Assembly (NCBI GenBank): GCA_025150425.1
Contig: CP102281.1
Span: 620,001-684,000 of the forward strand
Reading direction: 5' to 3'
Source of the DNA: [Eubacterium] siraeum
GTDB taxonomy: Bacteria; Bacillota; Clostridia; Oscillospirales; Ruminococcaceae
Length of the DNA: 64,000 nucleotides
The position numbers and the translations under genes are program-made. Of the stretch, positions 16,038 to 25,006 are shown piece by piece. The notes under the pieces were generated by a model that was not told the DNA's origin, searched no databases, and worked only from the letters and a program-made list of their open reading frames with translations. Numbering within the stretch: the first letter of the stretch is position 1; the number at the start of each line of letters is the position of its first letter.

Positions 16038-17081
16038 ATGTTAATTGCGGTAATCGCTCTTGTGATAGGCGCTGCACTGTATGTTATGAGTATGGTCGGC
16101 GTGAATATCAATGCAAATGTTATATGCTCGCTCGGCGTGCTGATAGTGGGATTCGCTATGCTGATAAAGGGTGCGGATCTGTTTGTTGAGGGTGCGTCAA
16201 AAATTGCGGCTAAATTTAAAATTCCGCAGATAGTAATAGGTCTTACGATAGTGGCGATGGGAACTTCTGCGCCTGAGGCGGCTATCAGTATAAGTGCGGC
16301 GTTTCAGGATGCGGCGGCTATTTCGATAGGTAACGTGGTGGGCAGTAATATTATGAACATACTGCTGATACTCGGCGTAAGCGCACTGATAACAAACCTT
16401 AAGATAAAGCCGAACACGCTTAAATTCGAGATACCGTTTGTTGTGATCATAACCGCTGTATTACTGCTGCTCGGCTGGATAGGCGGAGGACTTGACAAGA
16501 TAGACGGCGTTATCATGCTGGTGCTTTTTGCGGCGTTCTTAGGCTATCTGTTCTACCTTTACAAGAAGGGTGACGACAGCTCGGCAGATGAAGTGCCGCA
16601 GCTTACCGAAAAGGACAAGATACCCGTACTGATACTTATCACTCTTATAGGGCTTGTGAGCATCGTACTCGGCAGCGACCTTACGGTTGCATCTGCAAAG
16701 AGCATAGCGCAGGTAATAGGAGTGGATGACAGGACTATCTCGCTGACCGTTGTTGCATTCGGCACATCGCTGCCGGAGCTTATAACCTGCATTGCGGCTT
16801 CGCTCAAGAAGAAATCGGATATTGCTATAGGCAACATAATCGGCAGTAACATTTTCAATATATTGTTCGTTGTAGGTCTGGCATCAATATGCTCACCGAG
16901 CGTACTGACCTTCGGTGAGGCATTTATCATTGATACGATAGTTGCGATAGCTACTGCTGTACTGCTGGGTCTGCTCGTTTTACGCAAAAAGGAGCTTACA
17001 AGAGCGGGCGGTATAATTATGCTCGTTGCTTACGCAGGATATTTTGCGTATCTGTTTATTAATCCGTTAGGGCTTGCGTGA
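16038..17081 (+). CDS. Calcium/sodium antiporter of the CaCA family (YrbG-like)
   Basis: 347 residues with about ten membrane segments. The two diagnostic alpha-repeats are clear: AMGTSAPEAAIS ... GNVVGSNIMNILL in the first half and AFGTSLPELITC ... GNIIGSNIFNILF in the second. The acidic residues of the GTSxPE motifs bind the cation. A hydrophilic loop (about 175-195, KKGDDSSADEVP) joins the halves. It exchanges cytoplasmic calcium or related cations for sodium or protons. The GNAT gene begins 11 bp downstream, so they are probably cotranscribed. Confidence 0.92.
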   Translation: MLIAVIALVIGAALYVMSMVGVNINANVICSLGVLIVGFAMLIKGADLFVEGASKIAAKFKIPQIVIGLTIVAMGTSAPEAAISISAAFQDAAAISIGNVVGSNIMNILLILGVSALITNLKIKPNTLKFEIPFVVIITAVLLLLGWIGGGLDKIDGVIMLVLFAAFLGYLFYLYKKGDDSSADEVPQLTEKDKIPVLILITLIGLVSIVLGSDLTVASAKSIAQVIGVDDRTISLTVVAFGTSLPELITCIAASLKKKSDIAIGNIIGSNIFNILFVVGLASICSPSVLTFGEAFIIDTIVAIATAVLLGLLVLRKKELTRAGGIIMLVAYAGYFAYLFINPLGLA

Positions 17082-17092
17082 CAGGAGGAAAT

Positions 17093-17539
17093 ATGGTATT
17101 TGAAAAAATAAGAAAAAATGACCGTGAAGAATATCTCGCTATGGAGCATGATTTCTATCATTCTCCCGCTGTGCTTCACCCTATACCCGATGAAAACCAC
17201 GAGCGCACCTTCAATGTGCTGATGGAGGATTCGCCGTATGCGGTGTGCTATATGTTCCGCAGTGACGATAAAAAAGAGGTTTACGGCTTTGCACTGCTTG
17301 CACTTACTTATTCAAACGAGGCGGGCGGTATTGTGGTGTGGCTTGAGGAGATATATGTAAAGCCGGAGCATCGCTGTAAGGGCATAACCGGAGAATTTTT
17401 TAAGTTTATTGAAAAGGAATATGCCGATGCTGCAAGAATCCGTCTTGAAACAGAGCCTGACAACGAAAGAGCGGTAAGACTGTACGAAAGAAACGGATTC
17501 ACAAAACTCGGCTATTCGCAGATGTATAAAGATAATTAA
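17093..17539 (+). CDS. GNAT-family N-acetyltransferase
   Basis: 148 residues. The acetyl-CoA binding region reads WLEEIYVKPEHRCKGITGEFF, a slightly altered R/Q-x-x-G-x-G/A loop with KGITG. The C-terminal ETEPDNERAVRLYERNGF is the usual GNAT end. The start at MVFEKIRKND is preferred because ACAGGAGGAAAT precedes it; a GTG 15 bp upstream lacks its own ribosome site. The acceptor substrate is unknown. Confidence 0.85.
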   Translation: MVFEKIRKNDREEYLAMEHDFYHSPAVLHPIPDENHERTFNVLMEDSPYAVCYMFRSDDKKEVYGFALLALTYSNEAGGIVVWLEEIYVKPEHRCKGITGEFFKFIEKEYADAARIRLETEPDNERAVRLYERNGFTKLGYSQMYKDN

Positions 17540-17626
17540 CTTAAAAAATGTGTAAACGGTGTGAAAACGCAAAATTCGTTGTTGTATATCCACAAAAAAG
17601 TTTTCAAAGTTTGGATTAACTAATGG

Positions 17627-17655
17627 TTGATTGACGGTCGTAAATTTGGTATAAT
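17627..17655 (+). promoter_or_regulatory. Promoter of the second orphan sugar-binding protein
   Basis: TTGATT (17627-17632), 17-bp spacer, TATAAT (17650-17655). Confidence 0.6.
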
Positions 17656-17701
17656 ATAGGAGTATTAAGCGGCTTATAATGCCGTATCGGAGGTACATTA
17701 T

Positions 17702-19207
17702 ATGAAGAAAACGACCAAAAAGATTTCAGCGGCCGCTCTTGCTCTTGTAATGGGTGCGACAGCGTTTACGGGTTGCTCGGGAAGCACGAATTCCACACCC
17801 GGAGGAACGGACAGTGCCGCATCAACAACAAGCGGCGGAGCAGCTACCGGCAGTCAGAAGATAATGTCTTCTAACGAAAATGTAAAGAGTGCCGTAGACA
17901 ACGTTTCTGTAGCGGAAGACTACAAGGATATTAAGGTTGATACGAAACTCAAGTTCATGGCGTGGTATGATATTCAGGAGGCATCGCCTGCGGTAGAGCT
18001 TTTCAAGACGCTTTACGGAACTCCTAAGAACAAGCCCGAGGGCTATGAAACAGTGGCTGACGAAAATGTTTTCGTAAATGTTAAGGTTTCCAACTACAAC
18101 AACAGATACCTTGACCTTGCAAAGCTGGTTCAGTCGGATGAATCACCCGATACATTCCCTTTTGAAACATCCAACTATCCTTACGGAATTTATCAGAACC
18201 TTTTCCAGACAATCGACGGTGTTGTTGATACAAATACTGAGGATTGGGTTGATTATAAGCCGATCATAGACAAGTTCAACTGGGGCGGTAAGGTTTATAC
18301 GCCTATTGTTGACGTAAACCCCGCAACTCTGCTCTGGTACAGAAAGTCCATCATTGAAGAAAACGGCTTTGATGATCCTTGGGAGCTGTTTGAAAAGGGC
18401 GAGTGGACTTGGTCAAAGTGCATCGAAATGGCAAGAAAGTTCACAGATCCCGACAACGCAAAGTATGCGTTTGACGGTTACGGCCTTGACCACGCATTTA
18501 TCGCTACAACAGGTAAGCCCCTTATCGGTCTTGAGAACGGTAAGCTGGTAAGCAACCTCTATGATGCAAACATCGAAAAGTGCATGGATATGCTCCGTAC
18601 ATTCGATGATACTCAGGAACAGCTCCGTTATCCCAGAGAGATAGAAAACAACTGGACACCCAGCTATAATGAATGGGCTGACGGCAATACGCTCTTCATT
18701 GAGGACGGCACATGGAGATATGAAGAAACCTGGAGAAAGTTCAAGAAGAAAAACAAGTGGGAAGATGATGAGATAAACTTTGTACCCTTCCCCCAGATGG
18801 ACGGTGCGGATACATATTATCAGGAAATGAAACAGGACGCTTATATGTTCGTTTCGGGTTCAAAGAATGCTGACGGTTATAAGGCGTGGATATATGCTAA
18901 CCTGTTATCATCTAAGGATGAGGAAGTAAAGAAGGCAGGAAGACAGCAGTCTATTGATGAGTTCGACTGGAATGAAACACTTCTTGACAGACTTGATAAG
19001 CTGAAGGATCCTGCTACATTTGAATCGGTATTTGAGTTCAAGAACGGTATAGGCCCTGATATAGCAGACTCTACAAACGGTGAAAACGCAGTGGGCCATC
19101 TCACATCAGACGTTATAATGGGCGGTAATTCGTATACTACAGTCCGTGATGAAAACAAGGGCGTAATTGAAGCAAGAATCAAGGAACTTAACGCTACTGT
19201 TTCCTAA
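17702..19207 (+). CDS. Extracellular sugar-binding lipoprotein, paralogue of the 10871-12364 product
   Basis: 501 residues. Lipobox FTGC, then a Ser/Thr/Gly-rich spacer. Long stretches match the first paralogue almost exactly (TQEQLRYPRE, NWTPSYNEWADGNTLF, DGTWRYEETWRKFKKKNKWE), while the predicted binding-cleft segments and the C-terminal 60 residues differ. They probably bind related but distinct glycans. Again no permease is adjacent. Start supported by TCGGAGGTACATTAT; terminator downstream. Confidence 0.85.
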   Translation: MKKTTKKISAAALALVMGATAFTGCSGSTNSTPGGTDSAASTTSGGAATGSQKIMSSNENVKSAVDNVSVAEDYKDIKVDTKLKFMAWYDIQEASPAVELFKTLYGTPKNKPEGYETVADENVFVNVKVSNYNNRYLDLAKLVQSDESPDTFPFETSNYPYGIYQNLFQTIDGVVDTNTEDWVDYKPIIDKFNWGGKVYTPIVDVNPATLLWYRKSIIEENGFDDPWELFEKGEWTWSKCIEMARKFTDPDNAKYAFDGYGLDHAFIATTGKPLIGLENGKLVSNLYDANIEKCMDMLRTFDDTQEQLRYPREIENNWTPSYNEWADGNTLFIEDGTWRYEETWRKFKKKNKWEDDEINFVPFPQMDGADTYYQEMKQDAYMFVSGSKNADGYKAWIYANLLSSKDEEVKKAGRQQSIDEFDWNETLLDRLDKLKDPATFESVFEFKNGIGPDIADSTNGENAVGHLTSDVIMGGNSYTTVRDENKGVIEARIKELNATVS

Positions 19208-19228
19208 ACCGAAAATCAATACAGATAT

Positions 19229-19260
19229 AATGCCGACGGCAAAAGCCGTCGGCATTTTTA
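19229..19260 (+). terminator. Rho-independent terminator
   Basis: Perfect 12-bp stem AATGCCGACGGC/GCCGTCGGCATT with an AAAA loop, then T-rich. The symmetry also allows action on the convergent minus-strand gene. Confidence 0.85.
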
Positions 19261-19264
19261 TATA

Positions 19265-19642
19265 TCAGAATACGCTTGCCGGCGTTATCTGCTGGCGGGT
19301 GATATACAGCTCGATAAGGCGTTTAAGCACGGCGCATTCGGAATAAATATCGTCCTCGCCGTTTTCGGCAAATACTTTTATTCTGGCAAGGCTCATAGCT
19401 ATTTCGTTGTCGCATTCGGTATCCTCAACAAAGATGGTATGCTGCGACATTTTCCGCCAAAGCTGTTCGGCAAGGTCTGCCTTTTCGATGGCTTTTGCGG
19501 TGTCGTTTTCATCAACCGCCTGTGTAATCTCGTCGGCGGCAAGGTAGATCCTTCTTGCACAGGTGCCTGAATAATTGTAGCCGTAAAGGGCAAAAGCCAC
19601 CATAGCTATGACTATTGCCGCACAGGCGGTAATTCGACCCAT
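19265..19642 (-). CDS. DUF4363-type protein with N-terminal membrane anchor
   Basis: 125 residues. An N-terminal hydrophobic segment (ITACAAIVIAMVAFALYGY) is followed by a helical, acidic domain (AADEITQAVDENDTAKAIEKADLAEQLW). This organisation and its position directly after a DUF421 gene match the DUF4363 family of spore-forming Firmicutes, of unknown function. It starts right after the stop codon of the DUF421 gene. Confidence 0.7.
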   Translation of the reverse strand: MGRITACAAIVIAMVAFALYGYNYSGTCARRIYLAADEITQAVDENDTAKAIEKADLAEQLWRKMSQHTIFVEDTECDNEIAMSLARIKVFAENGEDDIYSECAVLKRLIELYITRQQITPASVF

Positions 19643-20356
19643 TTATTTATCCTCCGCTTTACATATCGGCTTTGTGCCGTATTTGTCATTGCTTTTAAGC
19701 ACTGTATAAATGCCTTTGTCGGTGCTGTCTGTGAGCAGAAAAATATCCTTTATATCGAGCTTCATACTTTTAATCATTTCACGCAGTTTTGCTTCATCGC
19801 CGTTCCAGCGGCGAAGTCCGGGATAGTTTATTTCGCCGTCCTTTATAAGCAGGCAGGGCGGATCGCAGTTTGTCACCTGAATCCCGACGTCGCCGTTTTC
19901 AACGTTGCGGTAACGGCTTTTCTGATAGAAATTTATCTTGCCGGTCGTTTCTACTATTGCGTACTGCACCTGTGAAATATCGAATATCATACATTCACGC
20001 ATTGCTTCCATAAGCTCGTCAACGCTGTAGCGAAGGTGCTTCATAACCTTGCGGTCGATTATGCCGTCGGTAATGATTATCTGAGGTGTGCCTGTCACAA
20101 GGCGGCGGAAGCGTGAATTCTTGAGCATAATAAAAGACATGAAAACGTCCATGCAGACTATCATCAGTATCGGGATAACTCCGTATATCATCGGGACGGT
20201 CGAATCCTCAAGCGACAACGTGGCGATATTGGATATAAGTATTGTCGTTACAAGCTCGGAGGGCTGTAACTGAGCAAGCTGTTTTTTGCCCATAAGACGC
20301 AGGGCGAATACTATAAGAATGTACAAAAGCACGGAACGGATAATTATTATCAGCAT
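19643..20356 (-). CDS. DUF421 (YetF-family) membrane protein
   Basis: 237 residues. Three N-terminal membrane helices (IIIIRSVLLYILIVFALRLM, then SELVTTILISNIATLSL, then a GVIPILMIVCMDVF segment) are followed by the soluble YetF domain (RRLVTGTPQIIITDGIIDRK, QLSVDELMEAMRE-like segment, GDEAKLREMIKSM). The upstream in-frame ATG at 20368 is less likely because GGAGGAAAAT sits directly before the ATG at 20356. It is the first gene of a two-gene operon with DUF4363, divergent from the germination operon. The function of the family is not established. Confidence 0.85.
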   Translation of the reverse strand: MLIIIIRSVLLYILIVFALRLMGKKQLAQLQPSELVTTILISNIATLSLEDSTVPMIYGVIPILMIVCMDVFMSFIMLKNSRFRRLVTGTPQIIITDGIIDRKVMKHLRYSVDELMEAMRECMIFDISQVQYAIVETTGKINFYQKSRYRNVENGDVGIQVTNCDPPCLLIKDGEINYPGLRRWNGDEAKLREMIKSMKLDIKDIFLLTDSTDKGIYTVLKSNDKYGTKPICKAEDK

Positions 20357-20444
20357 ATTTTCCTCCATTGACGGAAAAGATAAGTTACAGATCGGCTACA
20401 CAGCTATTATCTGCTGATTATCTTTCAATATGCGAGGAACTTAA

Positions 20445-22004
20445 ATGAGCAATTCAAAAAAACTGCCTGATTTATCCGAAAAATCGGTAGAGAGTATAAA
20501 CAGCGGCGACAGCAGGCTTGCCGCAAATCTTAATATCAACTGTTCTGAGGTAAGAAGGCTGATGAACAACAGCTCGGATCTTATAATCAAGTATTTTTCG
20601 TCCGACGGTCACAAGATGGCGGTTATCACCTGCGAGGGTATGATAGGAAAGGCGGAGCTTGCAAATCTGATTTTCCGTCCGCTTGTATCCGCACCGCCGA
20701 AAATACAGGACGATAACGAATTTTTTACAAAGGTCTGCTCGGATCTGCCGATTGCCGAAGAACAAAAGCAGGTGTACGATTATGACTCGCTGTGCCTTTA
20801 TATAATGTCGGGGTTCGCCGTGCTTTTGTGCGACGGGGCAGGGTTTGGCATAGCGATAGGGATACAGGGCTTTGCACACCGAAGCGTAGACGAGCCTTCA
20901 ACGCACATAAATCTGAGAGCGTCAAGAGAGGGCTTTATCGAGGTGGTAAGAACCAACGTTGCTATGGTAAGGCGGAGAATGAAATCCCCGACGCTGAAAA
21001 CGATAATGATGACCGTAGGGGAACGCAGCAAGACCGATGTTTCGGTTTGCTATCTTACCGACAAAGCGGATATGAATATCGTAAATGCCGTGACGGATAA
21101 GCTGAAGAACATTCCGCTTAACACTATTGCAGGGGGCGAGTATTTACAGAGCTTTCTTGAAGATGATGATTCTGTCCTTTTCTCACAGATATATACAACC
21201 GAACGTCCCGATGTATTTGTATCGAAGCTGTACGAGGGCAGAGTGGGGATAATTGTAGACGGAACGCCTTTTGCGCTTGTTCTTCCGTGTCTGTTTGCGG
21301 AGAACTTTGTAACGATGGACGATTATACGCACAAGCCGTACTTTTCGGCGTTTCTTCGTATCATACGTTTCTTTGCGTTTATTGCAGGGGCTGTTCTGCC
21401 GGGTCTTTATGTCGCACTGTGTAACTTTCACCCGGAAATGTTCCGCTCGGCGCTCTTGCTGAATATTTATTCATCGGAGCAGACTGCCGCCTATCCCGTA
21501 TTCGGAGAGTGTCTTATAATGTATATCCTGTATGAGATAATGAGGGAGGCGGGGCTGAGGCTGCCGCAGAGCATAGGTCACGCAGTAAGCATAGTCGGTG
21601 GTCTTGTGATAGGAGAAATCTCGGTATCGGCGGGTCTTATGAGCGCACCTGTGGTGCTTATCATAGCGGCAACCGGACTATGCTCGTTTGCCGTACCGGA
21701 TTTATACGACAGCTGTATGATACTGAGGCTGGTATTTATAGTCGCAGGAGGTACGTTTGGCTTGTTCGGAATCACAGCCGTAGGGGTCGTTATATTTTTC
21801 AGAATGTGTTCAAAAAACACATACGGAGTGCCGTATACCGCACCGTTTGCGCCTGTGACGCTGAAAAGCATTATCCGTGATACGTTCCGCAGGGAAAGCT
21901 GGAAGAAGCTGTCTGATACGGATATGACTGTACAGCAGTTATCGGGCAAGGCAAAGAGCGGTCACGGCGCAGAAAGGACGGGAGGCAATGAGCAGGATAA
22001 GTAA
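20445..22004 (+). CDS. Spore germination protein, GerA/GerKA family
   Basis: 519 residues. A large N-terminal soluble domain (about 1-290, with EFFTKVCSDLPIAEEQK and GRVGIIVDGTPFALVLPCLF) precedes several membrane helices (IIRFFAFIAGAVLPGLYVAL ...) and a short basic tail, as in GerAA/GerKA. With the B and C subunits it forms a nutrient-responsive complex in the spore inner membrane. The start ATG follows GAGGAACTTAA. It overlaps the B gene by 17 bp. Its presence implies a spore-forming ancestry. Confidence 0.93.
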   Translation: MSNSKKLPDLSEKSVESINSGDSRLAANLNINCSEVRRLMNNSSDLIIKYFSSDGHKMAVITCEGMIGKAELANLIFRPLVSAPPKIQDDNEFFTKVCSDLPIAEEQKQVYDYDSLCLYIMSGFAVLLCDGAGFGIAIGIQGFAHRSVDEPSTHINLRASREGFIEVVRTNVAMVRRRMKSPTLKTIMMTVGERSKTDVSVCYLTDKADMNIVNAVTDKLKNIPLNTIAGGEYLQSFLEDDDSVLFSQIYTTERPDVFVSKLYEGRVGIIVDGTPFALVLPCLFAENFVTMDDYTHKPYFSAFLRIIRFFAFIAGAVLPGLYVALCNFHPEMFRSALLLNIYSSEQTAAYPVFGECLIMYILYEIMREAGLRLPQSIGHAVSIVGGLVIGEISVSAGLMSAPVVLIIAATGLCSFAVPDLYDSCMILRLVFIVAGGTFGLFGITAVGVVIFFRMCSKNTYGVPYTAPFAPVTLKSIIRDTFRRESWKKLSDTDMTVQQLSGKAKSGHGAERTGGNEQDK

Positions 22005-23061
22005 CAGACAGCTTGTTATCACGTTCCTTGCCTGCAGGCTGTCGGCAGAAATGATGACTATGCCTGCCGAAACCGTATTATACGGACCGGATCGCTTCAC
22101 GGCGATACTTCTTGCAAAGATTGTTGCGGCACTGCTTTATATCCCTCTTATCCTTGTGACGCTGAGGTTCAAGGGTGACAGCCCTATAACCTGTGCTTTC
22201 AGAAGAAATAAGATCTTCGGGGCAGCTGTAGGTGTTATTCTGGCTGTTACCCTGACGGCGACCGCCGTGCAGACGGTCATAAGCATACAGCATTATATAA
22301 CCGATACGCTGCTCAATAACATTCTGACAATATCGGGTATAGCTGTGCTTGTCGCCGTGTCGGTATACGGTGCGTTGAAGGGGCTTAGTGCGGTTACGAG
22401 AAGCTCTGTGTTTGCGGCGGCGGTATTCGGTCTGTTGATTTTTCTTATCGGAGTCACTATGTGGGACAAGGTCAATCCGGATTTCATATATCCTGCCTTT
22501 ATTGAGGACGGGCGGTATTTTGCGAAATGTACACTTTCTGAGATAAGTATGAACAGCGAAATTCTGATTTTTGCGGTGATAACCGATGAAATACGCAGTA
22601 AACCGCATAAAACGGTGCTTTATTATCTGCCGCTGCTGCTTGTTATACTGGAATTTCTTAACCTGATCTACAACCTTATATTAGGTCCTTATATGAGTAA
22701 AATCGAATACCCTCTGTATATTATCGCATCTTTATCCGATATTGTAATATTCCGCAGGCTTGACGGAATAGACGCTATAGTGTGGCTGATGTGCGGAATT
22801 ATTAAAACGGCGCTTATTATATATTGCGTAGGGCGGATATATTCTGTGTGCAGTAAGAGGCCCGACACGAAAAAGGCGGTTGTGGTATACGGAGCGTTTA
22901 TATTTATGCTGTGTATTGTGCTTGGCAGTGACAGAACGGTATACGAGCATTTCAGGAGCGTTATGTCGGGCGGAATACACATATTACTCGGCGGTGTTGC
23001 GGTTCCGCTGACGGCGCTTGTTGCAGGCAGAAAAAAGCAGAGCGAAGGAGAAAAGAAATGA
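21988..23061 (+). CDS. Spore germination permease, GerB/GerKB family
   Basis: 357 residues with about ten predicted membrane helices, an amino-acid-permease-like fold (GerAB/GerKB). RISNRQLVITFLACRLSAEMM at the N-end and LYNLILGPYMSKIEYPLYIIA in the second half are family-like. It is thought to bind the germinant. The gene overlaps the A gene by 17 bp and the C gene by 4 bp. Ribosome site GGGAGGCA. Confidence 0.9.
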   Translation: MSRISNRQLVITFLACRLSAEMMTMPAETVLYGPDRFTAILLAKIVAALLYIPLILVTLRFKGDSPITCAFRRNKIFGAAVGVILAVTLTATAVQTVISIQHYITDTLLNNILTISGIAVLVAVSVYGALKGLSAVTRSSVFAAAVFGLLIFLIGVTMWDKVNPDFIYPAFIEDGRYFAKCTLSEISMNSEILIFAVITDEIRSKPHKTVLYYLPLLLVILEFLNLIYNLILGPYMSKIEYPLYIIASLSDIVIFRRLDGIDAIVWLMCGIIKTALIIYCVGRIYSVCSKRPDTKKAVVVYGAFIFMLCIVLGSDRTVYEHFRSVMSGGIHILLGGVAVPLTALVAGRKKQSEGEKK

Positions 23062-24266
23062 GAATGATAAGAGCGGTTGCTATAATGCTTGCGCTGACGG
23101 TGACAATAACCCTTGTCGGCTGTGTCAGCTATGTTGACCTGTCCGACAGGGCGATAGTGCAGGCGATAGGGATAGACTATCTTCCTGACAAAAAGGTATA
23201 TCGTATAAGTATGCAGTATTTCAATCAATCGAGCGAGGGCGGACAGAATCAGATAGACAAGACGCAGGACAATGTGCTGAAAAGCGTAGGGGAGGGCGAA
23301 AGCATATTTGAGGCGGCGAAAAACGCTTCGATGCTGACGGGAAAGGATCTTCTGCTGAGCGAAAACAGGCTGATAATCATCGGAAAAGAACTGAGGAAGT
23401 ATAAGCTGGGCGACACGCTTGAATTCTTCGTGGGCAATTACCATTCGCATCCGCAGGCTTATGTTGCCGCCGCAGAGGATACGGCAGAGGAACTGCTCGA
23501 TATACGCTTCAAGGAAGGCTCGACCTCTTCGCAGAGATTGGCGAACCTTATACACAACGCATCGGTCGAAAGCAGAAACAAAAGCACATACCCCTACCAG
23601 GTGATGACTATGCTATGCACATCTACGGAGAGCGCATTTCTTCCGCTGCTCAGAACCGCAACACTTAAGACAGATGTAACTATTCCGAAGGAAACAGGAG
23701 GCGGTAAGGGCAACGGAGGCGGAGAAGAACAGAGCGAGGACGGAGAAAAGACGATAATACTTGATGGCGGAGTGGTTTTCAAGGGCGGTAAAGAGCTTTG
23801 CAGAGTTGACGATGATGGGGCAATGGCTATATTCTTTATGAATGATATGCCTTCGGAATACTCATTTACCGTGCCTTTGGGACAAAACGCAAAGCCGAGT
23901 GTTATGCTTATTGGGGTTACAAGGAGTATAAAAGCTACAGAATATAACGGTAAGGTGAAATTTGATGTATCATTCAGCGCATCGGGAAAGATAGGGTCGA
24001 AGGGCGGAATGAAGGAAGATGAGAAAAAAGCCGCCGAAAAGGTAGCCGAGCCTGCCGAAAGGGAACTGAAGCGGAAAATAGAAAGCTCGGTGATACCGAT
24101 TGCAGAAAAAGGCTGTGATGTGTTCGGGCTTGAAAATACGCTGAGAAGATGCTGTAACAGATTTTACAGAGAGAATATGGACAGGGTAGGGGAAATAATA
24201 GCGGAAAGTGAAATTGAGGTCAATGTGAATATTGATATTTTTTCGCAGGGAATAGGCGGTGCGTGA
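23058..24266 (+). CDS. Spore germination lipoprotein, Ger(x)C family
   Basis: 402 residues. Signal peptide with lipobox LVGC, then the typical start of the mature GerC protein (YVDLSDRAIVQAIGIDYL). A Gly/Glu-rich linker (about 215-235) interrupts the middle. The C-terminal domain (KGCDVFGLENTLRRCCNRFYRE) matches the family. It is the lipid-anchored subunit of the germinant receptor. It closes the three-gene operon with an ATGA overlap; R1 copy C follows immediately and no clear terminator is visible. Confidence 0.9.
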   Translation: MRMIRAVAIMLALTVTITLVGCVSYVDLSDRAIVQAIGIDYLPDKKVYRISMQYFNQSSEGGQNQIDKTQDNVLKSVGEGESIFEAAKNASMLTGKDLLLSENRLIIIGKELRKYKLGDTLEFFVGNYHSHPQAYVAAAEDTAEELLDIRFKEGSTSSQRLANLIHNASVESRNKSTYPYQVMTMLCTSTESAFLPLLRTATLKTDVTIPKETGGGKGNGGGEEQSEDGEKTIILDGGVVFKGGKELCRVDDDGAMAIFFMNDMPSEYSFTVPLGQNAKPSVMLIGVTRSIKATEYNGKVKFDVSFSASGKIGSKGGMKEDEKKAAEKVAEPAERELKRKIESSVIPIAEKGCDVFGLENTLRRCCNRFYRENMDRVGEIIAESEIEVNVNIDIFSQGIGGA

Positions 24267-24284
24267 CGGGTGACAGAAAAGCTC

Positions 24285-24936
24285 TTCATCTTACAGAAAA
24301 TAGTCTTTGTTTGATATACTTCTGTTATATCTTTTAGTATTTATCTATGATAGCAAGCTACCGATAGTTCTTTTTGTCGGATAGCACTTCTCGGGCTCGC
24401 TATTCGAGTGGGTACACTTGTCAATATGAAAGAGGGAGACAACCAAAGGGATCAGGGAGAGTCTGAGCCTCGCTTACGCAAGGCTCGTGCACTCCGCTAA
24501 AGCTCCGCTGGACTGCTGCAGTGAAGCAAAGCGAAACGATTGAGCAATTGCCAAAGGTTAGTGCTCAGCCCTATACCCTGTCCCTTAGGTTTTCTCCCAA
24601 ATCAGTTATTCCTCTTGAGCGACGTGAGGAGCGGGAGCATTGCTAAAGCAATGCTCAGCTTGGCATCCCTCTTTCCTTACCCATACCCTTACCCCGCTGG
24701 GGTGTTGGCTGAACTCGTAAAACTACCCGAACATTGTATATACTGTCAATTCAGGGACGCTTAACGCTACACGTCCGCAGGTTAGTACATATATCTCAGG
24801 TTAGTGGCGTTTTTTTGAAAGGTTAATGTTAGAGCAGTTGCACCGATATACTCACGAAATTATTAATACCCTGTCGGCACTGAAAATATTTCCGGCGGTG
24901 TTGGCAATGTGTCTCACAGTACAGTTATAATAGCAA
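24285..24936. repeat. Dispersed repeat R1, copy C (decayed)
   Basis: It aligns with E2 from a degenerate left end (CATCTTACAGAAAATAGTCT, compare CAGATTGTAGAAGAAGTCTG) to TATAATAGCAA, then stops at the metQ terminator hairpin; the right terminal repeat is missing. It carries two insertions relative to copy B: the 54-bp module at 24461-24514, identical to 3889-3942, and about 70 bp near 24600-24665 with an AGCATTGCtaaaGCAATGCT hairpin. The 96-nt segment is at 24721-24816. The whole 740-bp space between the ger operon and metQ is this repeat. Confidence 0.8.
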
Positions 24937-24937
24937 A

Positions 24938-24962
24938 GCTCCCTCACTGTTTGCGAGGGAGC
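24938..24962 (-). terminator. metQ terminator hairpin
   Basis: GCTCCCTC/GAGGGAGC arms, 9-nt loop, followed on the minus strand by TTTGCTATT, which is already repeat sequence. Confidence 0.65.
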
Positions 24963-25006
24963 CGGACTGTATATCACTTACTTCAGGAGAAATCTTGTTG
25001 GTTAAA

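Noticed and set aside
24540-24764. A 74-codon open frame inside R1 copy C
   Set aside because: Not conserved in copies A and B; the repeat evolves as structured non-coding DNA.
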